DNA of 64,000 bases, from positions 1-64,000 of the forward strand of contig NZ_BMSX01000038.1 of the NCBI RefSeq assembly GCF_014649375.1. Direction: 5' to 3'. Shown one piece after another: positions 33,260-42,973 of the stretch. Under the pieces are notes generated by a model, which was given only the letters and a program-made list of their open reading frames with translations, searched no databases and had not been told where the DNA came from. This stretch comes from Streptomyces aurantiogriseus (GTDB lineage Bacteria > Actinomycetota > Actinomycetes > Streptomycetales > Streptomycetaceae). How positions within the stretch are numbered: the first letter of the stretch is position 1; the number at the start of each line of letters is the position of its first letter. The translations under genes were made by a program, and so were the position numbers.

Positions 33260-33295
33260 CACGGCCCCGCGCCCCGAAGGGGTTGCGGGGCCGTG
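33260..33295. terminator. Bidirectional terminator between tyrS and the GlsB-type gene
   Basis: Stem CACGGCCCCGC (33260-33270) and GCGGGGCCGTG (33285-33295), whose loop itself contains CCCC-GAA-GGGG. It lies 15 bases past the stop of the convergent minus-strand gene. Confidence 0.8.
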
Positions 33296-33309
33296 GGCGT
33301 TCCTCAAGC

Positions 33310-33588
33310 TCACACCCGATGCTTCCTCTTGCCCAGCGTCGCCATGTACAGCATGTCGCCGAAGGCCACGATGATGATCGCGGCGATCAGCTGGAAGATG
33401 TGGCGGCTCCAGTCGATGCCGGGGGTCTCGTCCACGCCGAAGCCGCGGGCGACCGCGTTGCCGACGATCGCGCCCAGGATGCCGAAGATGGTGGTCAGCC
33501 AGAGAGGACTGTGCTGCTTGCCCGGGATGATCGCCTTGGCGATCAGGCCCAGCACGAATCCCACGATGATCGCCCACAACCAGCCCAT
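33310..33588 (-). CDS. GlsB/YeaQ/YmgE-family small membrane protein
   Basis: A 92-residue member of the transglycosylase-associated (GlsB/YeaQ/YmgE) family with three membrane segments: WLWAIIVGFVLGLIAKAI (1-20), LTTIFGILGAIVGNAVA (30-48) and IFQLIAAIIIVAFGDMLYMA (65-85). The conserved PGK and GAIVG motifs are present. Such proteins are often induced by envelope or general stress, though their biochemical role is unknown. An ideal GAGGAGG ribosome binding site precedes the ATG at 33588. It is convergent with tyrS. Confidence 0.93.
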   Translation of the reverse strand: MGWLWAIIVGFVLGLIAKAIIPGKQHSPLWLTTIFGILGAIVGNAVARGFGVDETPGIDWSRHIFQLIAAIIIVAFGDMLYMATLGKRKHRV

Positions 33589-33788
33589 GGCTGCCTCCTC
33601 GTACGGCTCGACGTGAGCACTGAACTCAGTGTCGGTCCGTGTGCCCTACGGCGCATGTCGGGTGGCGCCGTACGCGGTACGGCGCAGGGTGTCCGCCCAG
33701 GCGGGAGGCGACCCGGCCTCGAAGGCGGCGGAACCGCGGCGTACCGTGGATGCGGGGAGAGTTCGATGCGGGCGGATGGTGGAACGTG

Positions 33789-34226
33789 ATGCGGAAGCAG
33801 GGTGACGGCGGCAACGCCCAGGTGTTCCGGATCACCGGAGCCCGTCAGGGGCTCCAGGACGACGTGCGGGGCCGGCAGCGGCGCTATGTGATCTCGATGT
33901 CGATCCGCACGGTCTCGGTGATCCTCGCGGCGGTGCTGTGGAACGTGGAACGCCATGTGGCCGTGGTGGCGCTGGTCCTCGGGCTGGTCCTGCCCTATAT
34001 CGCGGTGGTGATCGCGAATGCGGGGCGGGAGAACGCGCCGGGGCTTCCCTCGACGTTCCTGACCGCGCCGACGCGGCCGATGATCGCGCCGCCGCCCGCG
34101 GACGGCGGTTCGGCGGATTCCGGCCCTGAAGAGGAGCGATCCGCGGGCTCCGGCCGACAAGAGGAGCGCGTCGCGGAACCCCTCCGGGAGGACGCGAAGG
34201 CCGATCCGGCTGAGCGGCGGCCGTGA
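33789..34226 (+). CDS. DUF3099 domain membrane protein
   Basis: A 145-residue protein. Residues 1-75 form the DUF3099 domain: QVFRITGARQGLQDDVRGRQ, then two membrane helices (about 33-48 and 52-73, MSIRTVSVILAAVLW and VAVVALVLGLVLPYIAVVIA). The rest is a charged, Pro/Glu-rich cytoplasmic tail. I recognise it as a conserved actinobacterial family with no known role. The ATG at 33789 gives the family N-terminus (MRKQGDGG); upstream in-frame sequence is Arg-rich and not conserved. It is divergent from the GlsB-type gene. Confidence 0.85.
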   Translation: MRKQGDGGNAQVFRITGARQGLQDDVRGRQRRYVISMSIRTVSVILAAVLWNVERHVAVVALVLGLVLPYIAVVIANAGRENAPGLPSTFLTAPTRPMIAPPPADGGSADSGPEEERSAGSGRQEERVAEPLREDAKADPAERRP

Positions 34227-34345
34227 GGCGGCTGTGTGCCAAGCTCAGGAAAAGCTCAGATCAATCATGCTGTTCCGGTGCCCTGGGGCCGGTCCTCCGT
34301 GACATACTTCGTACGCGCTCCGCATCCCCCGTCGGAGCGACGGAC

Positions 34346-34390
34346 CGACGCCGGGCAGCTCCCCCCGTGGCTGCTCGGCGTCGCCTTTTT
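34346..34390 (+). terminator. Strong intrinsic terminator after the DUF3099 gene
   Basis: 14-bp stem CGACGCCGGGCAGC (34346-34359) and GCTGCTCGGCGTCG (34370-34383) with one G-T pair, followed by CCTTTTT (to 34390). It separates the DUF3099 gene from the small gene at 34454. Confidence 0.9.
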
Positions 34391-34453
34391 GTGCAAGTTC
34401 TTTGTGCACGTTCCTGTGCGTGTGCTGAGTGCGCGTGACTGTGAGACGAATCC

Positions 34454-34672
34454 GTGAGTGACGAGATCCCCATCTGTTCCGCCAAGGGCTGCCGTGTCGA
34501 CGCGGTGTGGGTGCTGGCGTGGAACAACCCGAAGATCCACACGCCGGAGCGGCGGAAGACGTGGCTCGCGTGCGAGGAGCACCGGGAGCACTTGTCGCAG
34601 TTTCTCGGGGTCCGGGGTTTCCTGAAGGACGTCGTGCCTCTCAAGGAGTGGGAGGAACGGGCGGGCGCGTAG
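34454..34672 (+). CDS. Small conserved zinc-ribbon-like protein
   Basis: A 72-residue protein conserved next to moaA in Streptomyces as far as I recall, sometimes labelled acetone carboxylase without good reason. It has CSAKGC near the N-terminus, CEEH in the middle and a conserved Trp-rich core (VWVLAWNNPKIHTPERRKTWLACEEHREHL written with gaps), so it may bind a metal through two Cys pairs and a His. GTG at 34454 is the start. Its stop is 2 bases from the convergent moaA stop. No function can be assigned. Confidence 0.8.
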   Translation: MSDEIPICSAKGCRVDAVWVLAWNNPKIHTPERRKTWLACEEHREHLSQFLGVRGFLKDVVPLKEWEERAGA

Positions 34673-34674
34673 CG

Positions 34675-35664
34675 TCAGCCGCCGATCGCCGACATCGGGC
34701 GGTCGGGCTGGACGAACGACGGATCGTCCAAGCCCGCGCCCGCCTTCTTGCCCCACATGGCCAGGCGCCAGATGCGGGCTATCTCCTCGTCGGGGGCGCC
34801 GGAGCGCAGGGCTGTGCGCAGGTCGGTCTCCTCGCGAGCGAAGAGGCAGGTGCGGATCTGGCCGTCGGCGGTGAGGCGGGTACGGTCGCAGGCGGCGCAG
34901 AACGGGCGGGTGACGGAAGCGATGACGCCGACGCGGTGGGGGCCGCCGTCGACGATCCAGCGTTCGGCCGGGGCCGAGCCGCGTTCCTCGGAGCCCTCGG
35001 GGGTGAGGTCGAAGCGGGTGCGCAGGGAGGCCAGGATGTCTCCGGCCGTGACCATGCCCTCGCGCTTCCAGCCATGCTGGGCGTCGAGGGGCATCTGCTC
35101 GATGAAGCGCAGCTCGTAGTCGTGCTCGACGGCCCAGGCGAGCAGGTCGGGGGCCTCGTCGTCGTTGAACCCCGGCATCAGGACGGTGTTGACCTTCACC
35201 GGGGTCAGGTCCGCGTCGCGGGCGGCCTGGAGGCCTTCGAGGACGTCCTTGTGGCGGTCGCGGCGGGTGAGGGCCTTGAAGACGTCCGGACGCAGGGTGT
35301 CGAGGGAGACGTTGACCCGGTCCAGGCCCGCGGCCTTCAGGGCCGTCGCCGTGCGCTTGAGGCCGATGCCGTTGGTGGTCAGCGACATCTGGGGGCGCGG
35401 GGTGAGGGCGGCGACCCGCTCGACGATGCCGACGAGACCGGGGCGCAGCAGGGGCTCGCCGCCGGTGAAGCGGACCTCTTCGATGCCGAGGGAGGTGACG
35501 GCGATGTCGATCAGGCGGACGATCTCGTCGTCCGTGAGGAGGTCGGGCTTGGCCAGCCACTGCAGGCCCTCCTCGGGCATGCAGTACGTGCAGCGCAGGT
35601 TGCAGCGGTCGGTCAGCGAGACCCTCAGGTCGGTGGCCACTCGGCCGTAGGTGTCGATGAGCAC
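34675..35664 (-). CDS. moaA: GTP 3',8-cyclase MoaA
   Basis: A 329-residue radical-SAM enzyme that converts GTP to 3',8-cyclo-GTP, the first step of molybdenum cofactor synthesis. The radical-SAM cluster motif is C21-x3-C25-x2-C28 (DRCNLRCTYCMPEEG). The second cluster is formed by the C-terminal CAACDRTR...C pattern, and FTGGEPLLRP contributes to SAM binding. GTG at 35664 was preferred because GGGAGGGGG precedes it; an ATG ten codons upstream (35694) is the alternative. The C-terminus ends in Gly-Gly (SAIGG), the catalytic tail seen in MoaA proteins. No other molybdopterin gene is in the window. Confidence 0.95.
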   Translation of the reverse strand: MLIDTYGRVATDLRVSLTDRCNLRCTYCMPEEGLQWLAKPDLLTDDEIVRLIDIAVTSLGIEEVRFTGGEPLLRPGLVGIVERVAALTPRPQMSLTTNGIGLKRTATALKAAGLDRVNVSLDTLRPDVFKALTRRDRHKDVLEGLQAARDADLTPVKVNTVLMPGFNDDEAPDLLAWAVEHDYELRFIEQMPLDAQHGWKREGMVTAGDILASLRTRFDLTPEGSEERGSAPAERWIVDGGPHRVGVIASVTRPFCAACDRTRLTADGQIRTCLFAREETDLRTALRSGAPDEEIARIWRLAMWGKKAGAGLDDPSFVQPDRPMSAIGG

Positions 35665-35764
35665 GCGGGCCCCCTCCCTCGTAGCGGATCGCATGTGTCC
35701 CGTCCTCTGCGAGCCTACGTGACGGCACCGACATCACCACAGGCCGGATCCCACGAGGTAGGAC

Positions 35765-35809
35765 GCGGCCGCGTCGTAGGGACCTACAGGTGACCTACGA
35801 CGCGGCCGC
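35765..35809. terminator. Long perfect hairpin after the symporter gene
   Basis: 16-bp perfect stem GCGGCCGCGTCGTAGG (35765-35780) and CCTACGACGCGGCCGC (35794-35809), loop of 13 bases. It lies 13 bases past the symporter stop and upstream of moaA on the same strand, so it should end symporter transcripts. No T tract. Confidence 0.85.
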
Positions 35810-35822
35810 TCGGGGGCGTCGC

Positions 35823-37442
35823 TCAGTGGGCGCCGGTGCCGGTCAGGGACCGGACCTCCAGCTCCGCGTACTTGCCGGTGTCCGGCTCCTCCTTGGACAG
35901 GACGGTGCCGAGGAAGCCCATCAGGAAGCCGAACGGGATGGAGATGATGCCCGGGTTCTTCAGCGGGAACCAGGCGAAGTCGACGTCGGGGAACATCGCC
36001 TTGGGGTCGCCGGAGACCACGGGCGAGAACAGCACCAGGCCGACGGCGACGATCAGACCGCCGTAGATCGACCACAGGGCGCCCTGGGTGGTGAACCGCT
36101 TCCAGAACAGGCTGTAGAGGATGGTCGGCAGGTTGGCGGAGGCGGCGACCGCGAAGGCCAGGGCGACCAGGCCGGCCACGTTGAGGTCGCGGGCGAGGGC
36201 GCCGAGGCCGATGGAGACGATGCCGATGAAGACGGTCGCCCAGCGGGCCGCGCGGACCTCCTCCGCGCCGGTGGCCTTCCCCTTGCGGATGACGTTGGCG
36301 TAGATGTCGTGGGCGAAGGAGGACGACGAGGCGAGGGTGAGGCCGGCGACCACGGCGAGGATCGTCGCGAAGGCCACCGCCGAGATCGTGGCGAGCAGGA
36401 TCGCGCCCCAGGTCGAGTCGACGCCGCCCAGGTGCAGGGCGAGCAGTGGTGCCGCCGTGTTGCCGGACGGGTTGGAGGCGATGATCTCGTCCTGGGAGAT
36501 CAGCGCGGCGGCGCCGAAGCCGAGGGCGATGGTCATCAGGTAGAAGCCGCCGATGATGCCGATCGCCCAGTTCACGGACTTCCGGGCGGCCTTGGCGTTG
36601 GGCACCGTGTAGAAGCGGATCAGGATGTGCGGCAGACCGGCGGTGCCGAGCACCAGGGCGATGCCGAGCGAGATGAAGTCCAGCTTGGAGGTCCCGGTCG
36701 CGCCGTACTGCAGGCCGGGCTCCAGGAAGGCGGCGCCCTTGCCGCTGTTCTCGGCGGCCGAGCCGAGCAGGTCGGAGATGTTGAAGTTGAACTTCAGCAG
36801 CACCAGGAAGGTGATCAGGAGGGTGCCGCCGATGAGCAGCACGGCCTTGACCATCTGGACCCAGGTGGTGCCCTTCATGCCGCCGATGGAGACGTACACG
36901 ATCATCAGGATGCCGACGAGGGCGACGATGAGGATCTTGCCGGCGTCGGAGGTGATGCCCAGCAGCAGGGAGACGAGGACGCCGGCGCCCGCCATCTGGG
37001 CCAGCAGGTAGAAGATCGAGACGACGATGGTGGAGGTGCCGGCCGCGGTGCGGACCGGGCGCTGGCGCATGCGGTACGCCAGGACGTCGCCCATGGTGTA
37101 GCGGCCGGAGTTCCGCAGCGGCTCGGCCACCAGGAGCAGCGCCACCAGCCAGGCGACCAGGAAGCCGATGGAGTAGAGGAAACCGTCGTAGCCGAAGAGG
37201 GCGATGGCGCCCGCGATGCCGAGGAAGGACGCGGCCGACATGTAGTCGCCGGAGACCGCGAGGCCGTTCTGGAAGGCGCTGAACTGGCGGCCGCCGGCGT
37301 AGAAGTCGGCGGCGTCCTTGGTCTGGCGGCCCGCCCAGACGGTGATGATGAGGGTCGCGACGACGAACACCGCGAACAGGCTGATGATCAGGGGCCGGTG
37401 CTCGCTGGCCTCGCCGGCCGCAAGAGTGATCGCGGGGCTCAT
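35823..37442 (-). CDS. actP: ActP-type cation/acetate (monocarboxylate) symporter
   Basis: A 539-residue sodium:solute symporter with about 13 membrane helices, close to ActP. Family features include the FYAGGRQFSAFQNGLAVSGDYMSAASFLG region, the GLPHILIRFYTVPNAKAARKS loop and ASSSSFAHDIYANVIRKG. ActP-type carriers import acetate, glycolate or other short carboxylates with Na+. It begins inside the end of the DUF485 gene (ATGA overlap), the usual yjcH-actP pairing. The ATG at 37442 fits (MSPAITLAAG). The exact substrate is inferred from family only. Confidence 0.93.
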   Translation of the reverse strand: MSPAITLAAGEASEHRPLIISLFAVFVVATLIITVWAGRQTKDAADFYAGGRQFSAFQNGLAVSGDYMSAASFLGIAGAIALFGYDGFLYSIGFLVAWLVALLLVAEPLRNSGRYTMGDVLAYRMRQRPVRTAAGTSTIVVSIFYLLAQMAGAGVLVSLLLGITSDAGKILIVALVGILMIVYVSIGGMKGTTWVQMVKAVLLIGGTLLITFLVLLKFNFNISDLLGSAAENSGKGAAFLEPGLQYGATGTSKLDFISLGIALVLGTAGLPHILIRFYTVPNAKAARKSVNWAIGIIGGFYLMTIALGFGAAALISQDEIIASNPSGNTAAPLLALHLGGVDSTWGAILLATISAVAFATILAVVAGLTLASSSSFAHDIYANVIRKGKATGAEEVRAARWATVFIGIVSIGLGALARDLNVAGLVALAFAVAASANLPTILYSLFWKRFTTQGALWSIYGGLIVAVGLVLFSPVVSGDPKAMFPDVDFAWFPLKNPGIISIPFGFLMGFLGTVLSKEEPDTGKYAELEVRSLTGTGAH

Positions 37443-37795
37443 GCGCCGCCCTCCATCCGGGACTTGATGGCGTCCGCCTTCGGGTCGAGCTTCGCGGCGG
37501 CGTGCCGCGAGTACCACCAGGCGATGAGGAACGTGGTGACGAACTGGGCGACGCCGAGGACGAAGGCGACGTTGATGTTGCCGAACAGCTTGGTGCCCAT
37601 GAAGTCGCCCGCGTAGTTCGACAGCAGGACGTACAGCAGGTACCAGGCGATGAAGGCCACGGTCAGCGGAAAGGCGAAGCTGCGGTAGGAACGGCGCAGT
37701 TCACCGAACTCCGCGCTCTCCTGCACCGCGACGAACTCCTCGGTGGAGGGGAGTTGAGCTTGGGTTTTCGAGGGGGGCGGTGTCTCGGTGGCCAC
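37439..37795 (-). CDS. DUF485 (YjcH-like) membrane protein
   Basis: A 118-residue DUF485 protein with two membrane helices (about 44-62 and 76-95: LTVAFIAWYLLYVLLSNYA; VAFVLGVAQFVTTFLIAWWY). The family is almost always encoded just before an ActP-type symporter, as here, with a 4-base overlap, and is thought to be an accessory subunit. GTG at 37795 follows AGGAGACTCC. The gene and actP should share one promoter in the 318-base gap upstream. Confidence 0.93.
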   Translation of the reverse strand: MATETPPPSKTQAQLPSTEEFVAVQESAEFGELRRSYRSFAFPLTVAFIAWYLLYVLLSNYAGDFMGTKLFGNINVAFVLGVAQFVTTFLIAWWYSRHAAAKLDPKADAIKSRMEGGA

Positions 37796-37897
37796 GGAGT
37801 CTCCTCGCGTTGCGGATGGCAGGTGTGCGGGGGGCTCGATCGTCCTCGGGCTCCCTGCACAAGGTCACGGCGGCGCGCGAAGGCTGGTTCAACTCGA

Positions 37898-37989
37898 TCG
37901 GGTTCTTTCGCAAGTCGTCACCGGGTTCCTCAAGAAGGCGTAACCGGGTTCGTTCCGAGGGCATTGCCGGATTCGTTCAGAAGTCATCC
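37898..37989. repeat. Four 23-bp repeats upstream of the protease gene
   Basis: Four degenerate units, each beginning (T/C)CGG(G/A)TTC, start at 37898, 37921, 37944 and 37967, exactly 23 bases apart, about two helical turns. The array ends 11 bases before the -35 box of the protease promoter and lies in the 318-base gap 37796-38113 between two divergent genes. The even phasing suggests an operator array, but slippage is an alternative. Confidence 0.7.
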
Positions 37990-37999
37990 CCGTAGGTCA

Positions 38000-38029
38000 T
38001 TGCTGGCCGGCGAGTCAGGAAGATAGCTT
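38000..38029 (+). promoter_or_regulatory. Sigma70-type promoter for the S8 protease gene
   Basis: -35 TTGCTG (38000-38005), 18-base spacer, -10 TAGCTT (38024-38029), about 85 bases before the start codon and directly after the 23-bp repeat array. Confidence 0.45.
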
Positions 38030-38113
38030 CGGGCCTGCACCACCCCGTCATGTACCTGTCCAGGCGCGACCCGCGTCCGGGCAGGTCCCGTTTCCGGATG
38101 ATGTGGAGACCCC

Positions 38114-39643
38114 ATGGCTCATCTGCCTTCCAGACGCCGCCTCGCCCTCGCGGTGCCCGTCGTGCTGTCGCTGACCGCCTCCCTCGGCTTCCTGCCGACG
38201 GCGGCCTCCGCGGCCCCCGTCACGGCCTCCGCCGCGCAGGCGGCCGACGCCGGCACCCTGGCGTACGTCGTCAACACGAAGGTGGACCACCGCACGATCG
38301 CGTCGGTGAAGAAGGCGATCGCCGCGGCCGGCGGAACCGTCACCGTGGCGTACGAGAAGATCGGTGTGCTCGTCGTGCACTCGGCGAACCCCGACTTCGG
38401 CCCGACGATACGCGCGGTGCGCGGGGTGCAGTCGGCGGGTGCGACCCGTACCGCGCCGCTGAGCCTCGCGGGGACCACCGACGAGGGCGCGGCGCAGCTG
38501 CTGTCGAAGGCGGACGCCGCGAAGACGGCGAGCGCGTCGGCCGCGGCGGGTGAGAGCGAGCCGCTCGAGGCCGACCAGTGGGACCTGCGCGCGATCGGCG
38601 CCGACAAGGCCGCCGAGATCAACCCGGGCAGCAAGAAGGTGACGGTCGCGGTGATCGACACCGGCGTCGACGACACCCACCCGGACCTCGCCCCGAACTT
38701 CTCCGCGTCCCAGTCGGCCAACTGCGTCGGCGGCGTCCCGGACACCAGCGAGGGCGCCTGGCGGCCGTACACCGCGGAGGACTACCACGGCACGCATGTC
38801 GCCGGTGAGATCGCGGCGGCCCGCAACGGCATCGGCGTGGCCGGTGTCGCACCCGGTGTGAAGGTCTCCAGCATCAAGGTGAGCGACCCCAAGGACGGCC
38901 TCTTCTACCCGGAGAACGTCGTCTGCGCCTTCGTGTTCGCCGCCGACCACGGCGTCGAGATCACGAACAACAGCTACTACGTCGACCCGTGGCTGTACAA
39001 CTGCAAGGACGACCCCGACCAGAAGGCGATCCTCGACGCGGTCAACCGGGCGCAGCTGTACGCCCAGAAGAAGGGCACGCTGAACATCGCTTCGGCGGGC
39101 AACTCCAACCACGACCTGGACGCCGACTCGATCGTCGACACCAGCAGCCCCGACGACTCCACGCCGGTGACCCGGACGGTCGACCCGCATGTCTGCCTCG
39201 ACGTGCCGACCCAGCTGCCGGGCGTCGTCACGGTGAGCGCGACGGGCGTCAAGGGCACCAAGTCGTACTACTCCACCTACGGCTTCGGCGTCACCGATGT
39301 CGCGGCTCCGGGCGGCGACCGCTACCAGATCCCGGACACGCCGTCGGCCAACGGCCGCATCCTGTCGACGATGCCGAACAACGCGTACGGCTTCCTGCAG
39401 GGCACCTCGATGGCGTCCCCGCACGTCGCCGGTGTGGCCGCGCTGCTGAAGTCGAAGTACCCGTACGCGTCCCCGGCGGCGCTGCAGGCGCTGCTCAAGG
39501 CGCAGGCGGACAACCCGGGTTGCCCGACCGAGCCCTACGACGGCAACGGTGACGGCGTGGTGGACGCCACGTGCGTGGGCGGCAAGCGGGTCAACGGGTT
39601 CTTCGGCTTCGGTGTCGTGAACGCGTTGCGTGCGGTGAAGTAG
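38114..39643 (+). CDS. Secreted subtilisin-like serine protease (S8)
   Basis: A 509-residue exported protease. A signal peptide (1-35; LPSRRRLALAVPVVLSLTAS, cut near ASA) and an inhibitor-like propeptide (about 45-140) precede the S8 domain. The catalytic triad is D182 (AVIDTGVD), H225 (YHGTHVAG) and S432 (GTSMASPHVAG). The C-terminus carries DGNGDGVVD, an EF-hand-like Asp-rich loop that may bind calcium, between two cysteines. It is a typical extracellular protease of mycelial growth. The ATG at 38114 has GGAG upstream. A repeat array and promoter lie in front of it; regulation is not known. Confidence 0.95.
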   Translation: MAHLPSRRRLALAVPVVLSLTASLGFLPTAASAAPVTASAAQAADAGTLAYVVNTKVDHRTIASVKKAIAAAGGTVTVAYEKIGVLVVHSANPDFGPTIRAVRGVQSAGATRTAPLSLAGTTDEGAAQLLSKADAAKTASASAAAGESEPLEADQWDLRAIGADKAAEINPGSKKVTVAVIDTGVDDTHPDLAPNFSASQSANCVGGVPDTSEGAWRPYTAEDYHGTHVAGEIAAARNGIGVAGVAPGVKVSSIKVSDPKDGLFYPENVVCAFVFAADHGVEITNNSYYVDPWLYNCKDDPDQKAILDAVNRAQLYAQKKGTLNIASAGNSNHDLDADSIVDTSSPDDSTPVTRTVDPHVCLDVPTQLPGVVTVSATGVKGTKSYYSTYGFGVTDVAAPGGDRYQIPDTPSANGRILSTMPNNAYGFLQGTSMASPHVAGVAALLKSKYPYASPAALQALLKAQADNPGCPTEPYDGNGDGVVDATCVGGKRVNGFFGFGVVNALRAVK

Positions 39644-39666
39644 CCGAGCCGGGCGCCGAGTTCGCT

Positions 39667-39696
39667 GAGGGCCGGGCGGGGATCCGTCCGGCCCTC
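39667..39696 (+). terminator. Terminator after the S8 protease gene
   Basis: 13-bp stem GAGGGCCGGGCGG (39667-39679) and CCGTCCGGCCCTC (39684-39696) with one G-T pair and a 4-base loop, 23 bases past the stop. No T tract. Confidence 0.82.
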
Positions 39697-39771
39697 ACGC
39701 GTTGCTCCGGCCCTCGTGTGCCGGTCCGGGCCCTCATGTGGTGGGCGGATCGGATCATGCATAGTGCCGTC

Positions 39772-41145
39772 ATGACTGACATCGAGTTCGCCTGGTCGGA
39801 GCTGGGCGGCGATCCCGCCCTCCTCGCGCGCGTGTCGACCGTCGTACGGGAGGGTGCCCTGACGGCACGGCTTCCGGTACGGGAGCTGGCGCGGGCCTGC
39901 GTCGGGGTGTGCGCGCTGGCCGGGGCCGAGCTGGCGGCGCGGCGGGCCGGGCTCGTGGAGGTGCCCCGGGTGCGGGTGGACGACGGGGCGGTGGCCACGG
40001 CGTTCGTGAGTGAGCGTCATCTGCTGATCGACGGGCGGGAGCCGGTCACCTTCGCACCGCTGTCGCGGTTCTGGCGGACGGCCGACGGGTGGGTGCGCAC
40101 GCACGCCAACTATCCGCACCACCGGGAGCGGTTGCTCCGGGCGCTGGGTCTGTCCGACGAGGACCCGGCGTCCGTCGAGACGGCACTCGGCGAGCGGTCC
40201 GCCCTGGAGGTGGAGGAGGCGGTGTACGCGGCGGGGGGCCTGGCGGTGGCGCTGCGCACGCCCGAGGAGTGGGCCGCGCACGAGCAGGCGGCGGAGATCG
40301 CCCGGCGGCCGCTCGTGGAGAGCGAGCGTCCGGACACGGCACGCGCACGCGTGCTGCCGCCGCTCGACGGCACTCCCCTGCTGCCCGCCGCCGGACTGCG
40401 CGTCCTGGACCTGACCCGGGTCATCGCCGGCCCGGTCGCCACCCGCACCCTCGCCCTGCTGGGCGCCGACGTCCTGCGCGTCGACGCCCCTCACCTCCCC
40501 GAACTTCCCGACCAGCACGCCGACACGGGCTTCGGGAAGCGGTCGGCGACCCTGGACCTCGCCACCGACCGGCGGATGTTCGAGGAGTTGCTCGCCAGGG
40601 CGGACGTCGTCGTCACCGGCTACCGGCCGGGCACCCTGGACCGGTTCGGCCTCTCCCCCGAGGCACTCGCCGAACGCCGGCCCGGGCTGGTCGTGGCGCA
40701 GTTGTCGGCGTGGGGGGCGTACGGCCCGTGGGGCGGGCGGCGCGGCTTCGACAGCCTCGTCCAGGTCGCGACCGGCATCGCGGCGACCGAGGGAACGGCC
40801 GAACGCCCCGGCGCGCTGCCGGCCCAGGCCCTCGACCACGGCACGGGGTACCTCCTGGCGGCAGCGGTCCTGCGGGCCCTCACCGAGCAGTCGTCCGAGG
40901 GTTACGGCCGCGTGCTGCGGGTGGCACTGGCGCGGACGGCGGCGTGGCTGACGGGCGGGGTCCGGTCGGACGAGGGAGCGGCCGGCGCCGCGTACGACGG
41001 CCCGGAGGCCTGGCTCACCGAGGCCGACAGCGGCATCGGGCGAGTGCGGTACGCGCTGCCGCCGGTGTCCTTCGACGGCGGCCCGGCCGACTGGGCACGG
41101 CCGCCGGGACCGTGGGGGGCGGATCGGGCTCGCTGGGCGGGCTGA
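39772..41145 (+). CDS. CoA transferase (family III / CaiB-BaiF)
   Basis: A 457-residue family III CoA transferase-like protein. The conserved core sits in the second half: LRVLDLTRVIAGPVATRTLALLGADVLRVDAP, then GFGKRSATLDL and the DVVVTGYRPGTLDRFGLSPEAL block, and GPWGGRRGFDSLVQVATGIA. The first 200 residues look like a degenerate copy of the partner domain, as in some actinobacterial paralogues; the usual family length is 380-410. The carboxylic substrate is unknown. The ATG at 39772 (MTDIEFAWSELGG) was chosen, with an ATG five codons earlier possible. The gene is convergent with the lysoplasmalogenase gene. Confidence 0.88.
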   Translation: MTDIEFAWSELGGDPALLARVSTVVREGALTARLPVRELARACVGVCALAGAELAARRAGLVEVPRVRVDDGAVATAFVSERHLLIDGREPVTFAPLSRFWRTADGWVRTHANYPHHRERLLRALGLSDEDPASVETALGERSALEVEEAVYAAGGLAVALRTPEEWAAHEQAAEIARRPLVESERPDTARARVLPPLDGTPLLPAAGLRVLDLTRVIAGPVATRTLALLGADVLRVDAPHLPELPDQHADTGFGKRSATLDLATDRRMFEELLARADVVVTGYRPGTLDRFGLSPEALAERRPGLVVAQLSAWGAYGPWGGRRGFDSLVQVATGIAATEGTAERPGALPAQALDHGTGYLLAAAVLRALTEQSSEGYGRVLRVALARTAAWLTGGVRSDEGAAGAAYDGPEAWLTEADSGIGRVRYALPPVSFDGGPADWARPPGPWGADRARWAG

Positions 41146-41251
41146 GCCGCCGGGGCGGGCGGGGGGGCGATGTGGGGTCCCGGGTCGGTAGCGGCCCGGG
41201 GAGGCGGGTGCGGGCCGCGGCGACACTCGCGCCGCTCCGCTGTCGGTGCGC

Positions 41252-41940
41252 TCAGGGGGTGGTGGAGCGCACCGCACCGTCCGCCGTCGTCGGCGCCGGC
41301 CGGGTGTCCAGGGCGCCCCGGGCCAGCAGGAACTGTGCGGCGACGTACGTGAGCATGATCCAGAAGTCGGGGCGCGGGGCCTGCGGCCAGTCGGCGACGC
41401 CGGTCGCGATGAGGGTGTCGGAGAGGAGGAACAGCGCGCCGCCGAGACCCGCGACGAGGCCGAGCCGGGTGGCGGCGGTGTACGCCATGGCCGTGAGGAG
41501 CGTGCTGTAGCAGGCGACGGGGATGCGGAGGTCCGCCGGGAGGTCCGGCCACAGTTGGGCGACGGTGGCGATCAGCGCGGTGACGTAGGCCGGGGCGAGG
41601 AAGGCGGCACGCGCGCGTGGTGGGCCGTAGTGGCGGAAGAGGGCGAGGTAGCAGACGTGGCCGGCGGCGAAGGAGGCCATGCCGGCGAGGAAGGCGGGGT
41701 CGGCGTCGGACAGGAGCAGGGTGTCGCCGCCCCAGCCGCACAGGAGGGCGGCGACGAGCAGCCGGGGTGCGCCCTGTACGGCGGCCCAGGCGGCCAGGAG
41801 CGGCATCAGGAGGGGCTTGGCCGCCAGGTGGGCGGGGGTGAGGCCGGCCACGAGGCCGAGCAGGTCGACGGCGGTGGCGACGGCGAAGGCGGCGAGGAGC
41901 AGGCCGGGGAGGCGGGAGAGGCGCAGGCGGCGGGGGCGGG

Positions 41941-41944
<4 letters not shown>
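41252..41944 (-). CDS. Lysoplasmalogenase-like (YhhN/TMEM86) membrane protein
   Basis: A 230-residue YhhN/TMEM86 protein with about eight membrane helices. Members of the family hydrolyse the vinyl-ether bond of lysoplasmalogens. The conserved acidic residues are seen in LLCGWGGDTLLLSD (GDxxLxxD) and in LFLLSDTLIATG. GTG start at 41944 overlaps the stop of the sterol-desaturase gene by 4 bases (GTGA), so the two form one operon and both probably act on lipids. Streptomyces plasmalogens are poorly known, so the in vivo substrate is inference. Confidence 0.88.
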
Positions 41945-42819
<875 letters not shown>

Positions 42820-42973
42820 GGGGGCACCGTAGAACCGCAGGTCGGCCCGGGGAAGACGTTGTTACCCACAAGTATTACCGACGGTACGCGCTTGCTTGTT
42901 GGCGATCTCCACCAAACGCCGTCCCCGCTCGGCCTACGATTCCCACCGTCTGCGGCGTTCGGGGAGGCTGGGG

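Noticed and set aside
35665..35764. Moco riboswitch before moaA
   Set aside because: The upstream gap is too short and lacks the motif; it contains only the symporter hairpin on its far side.
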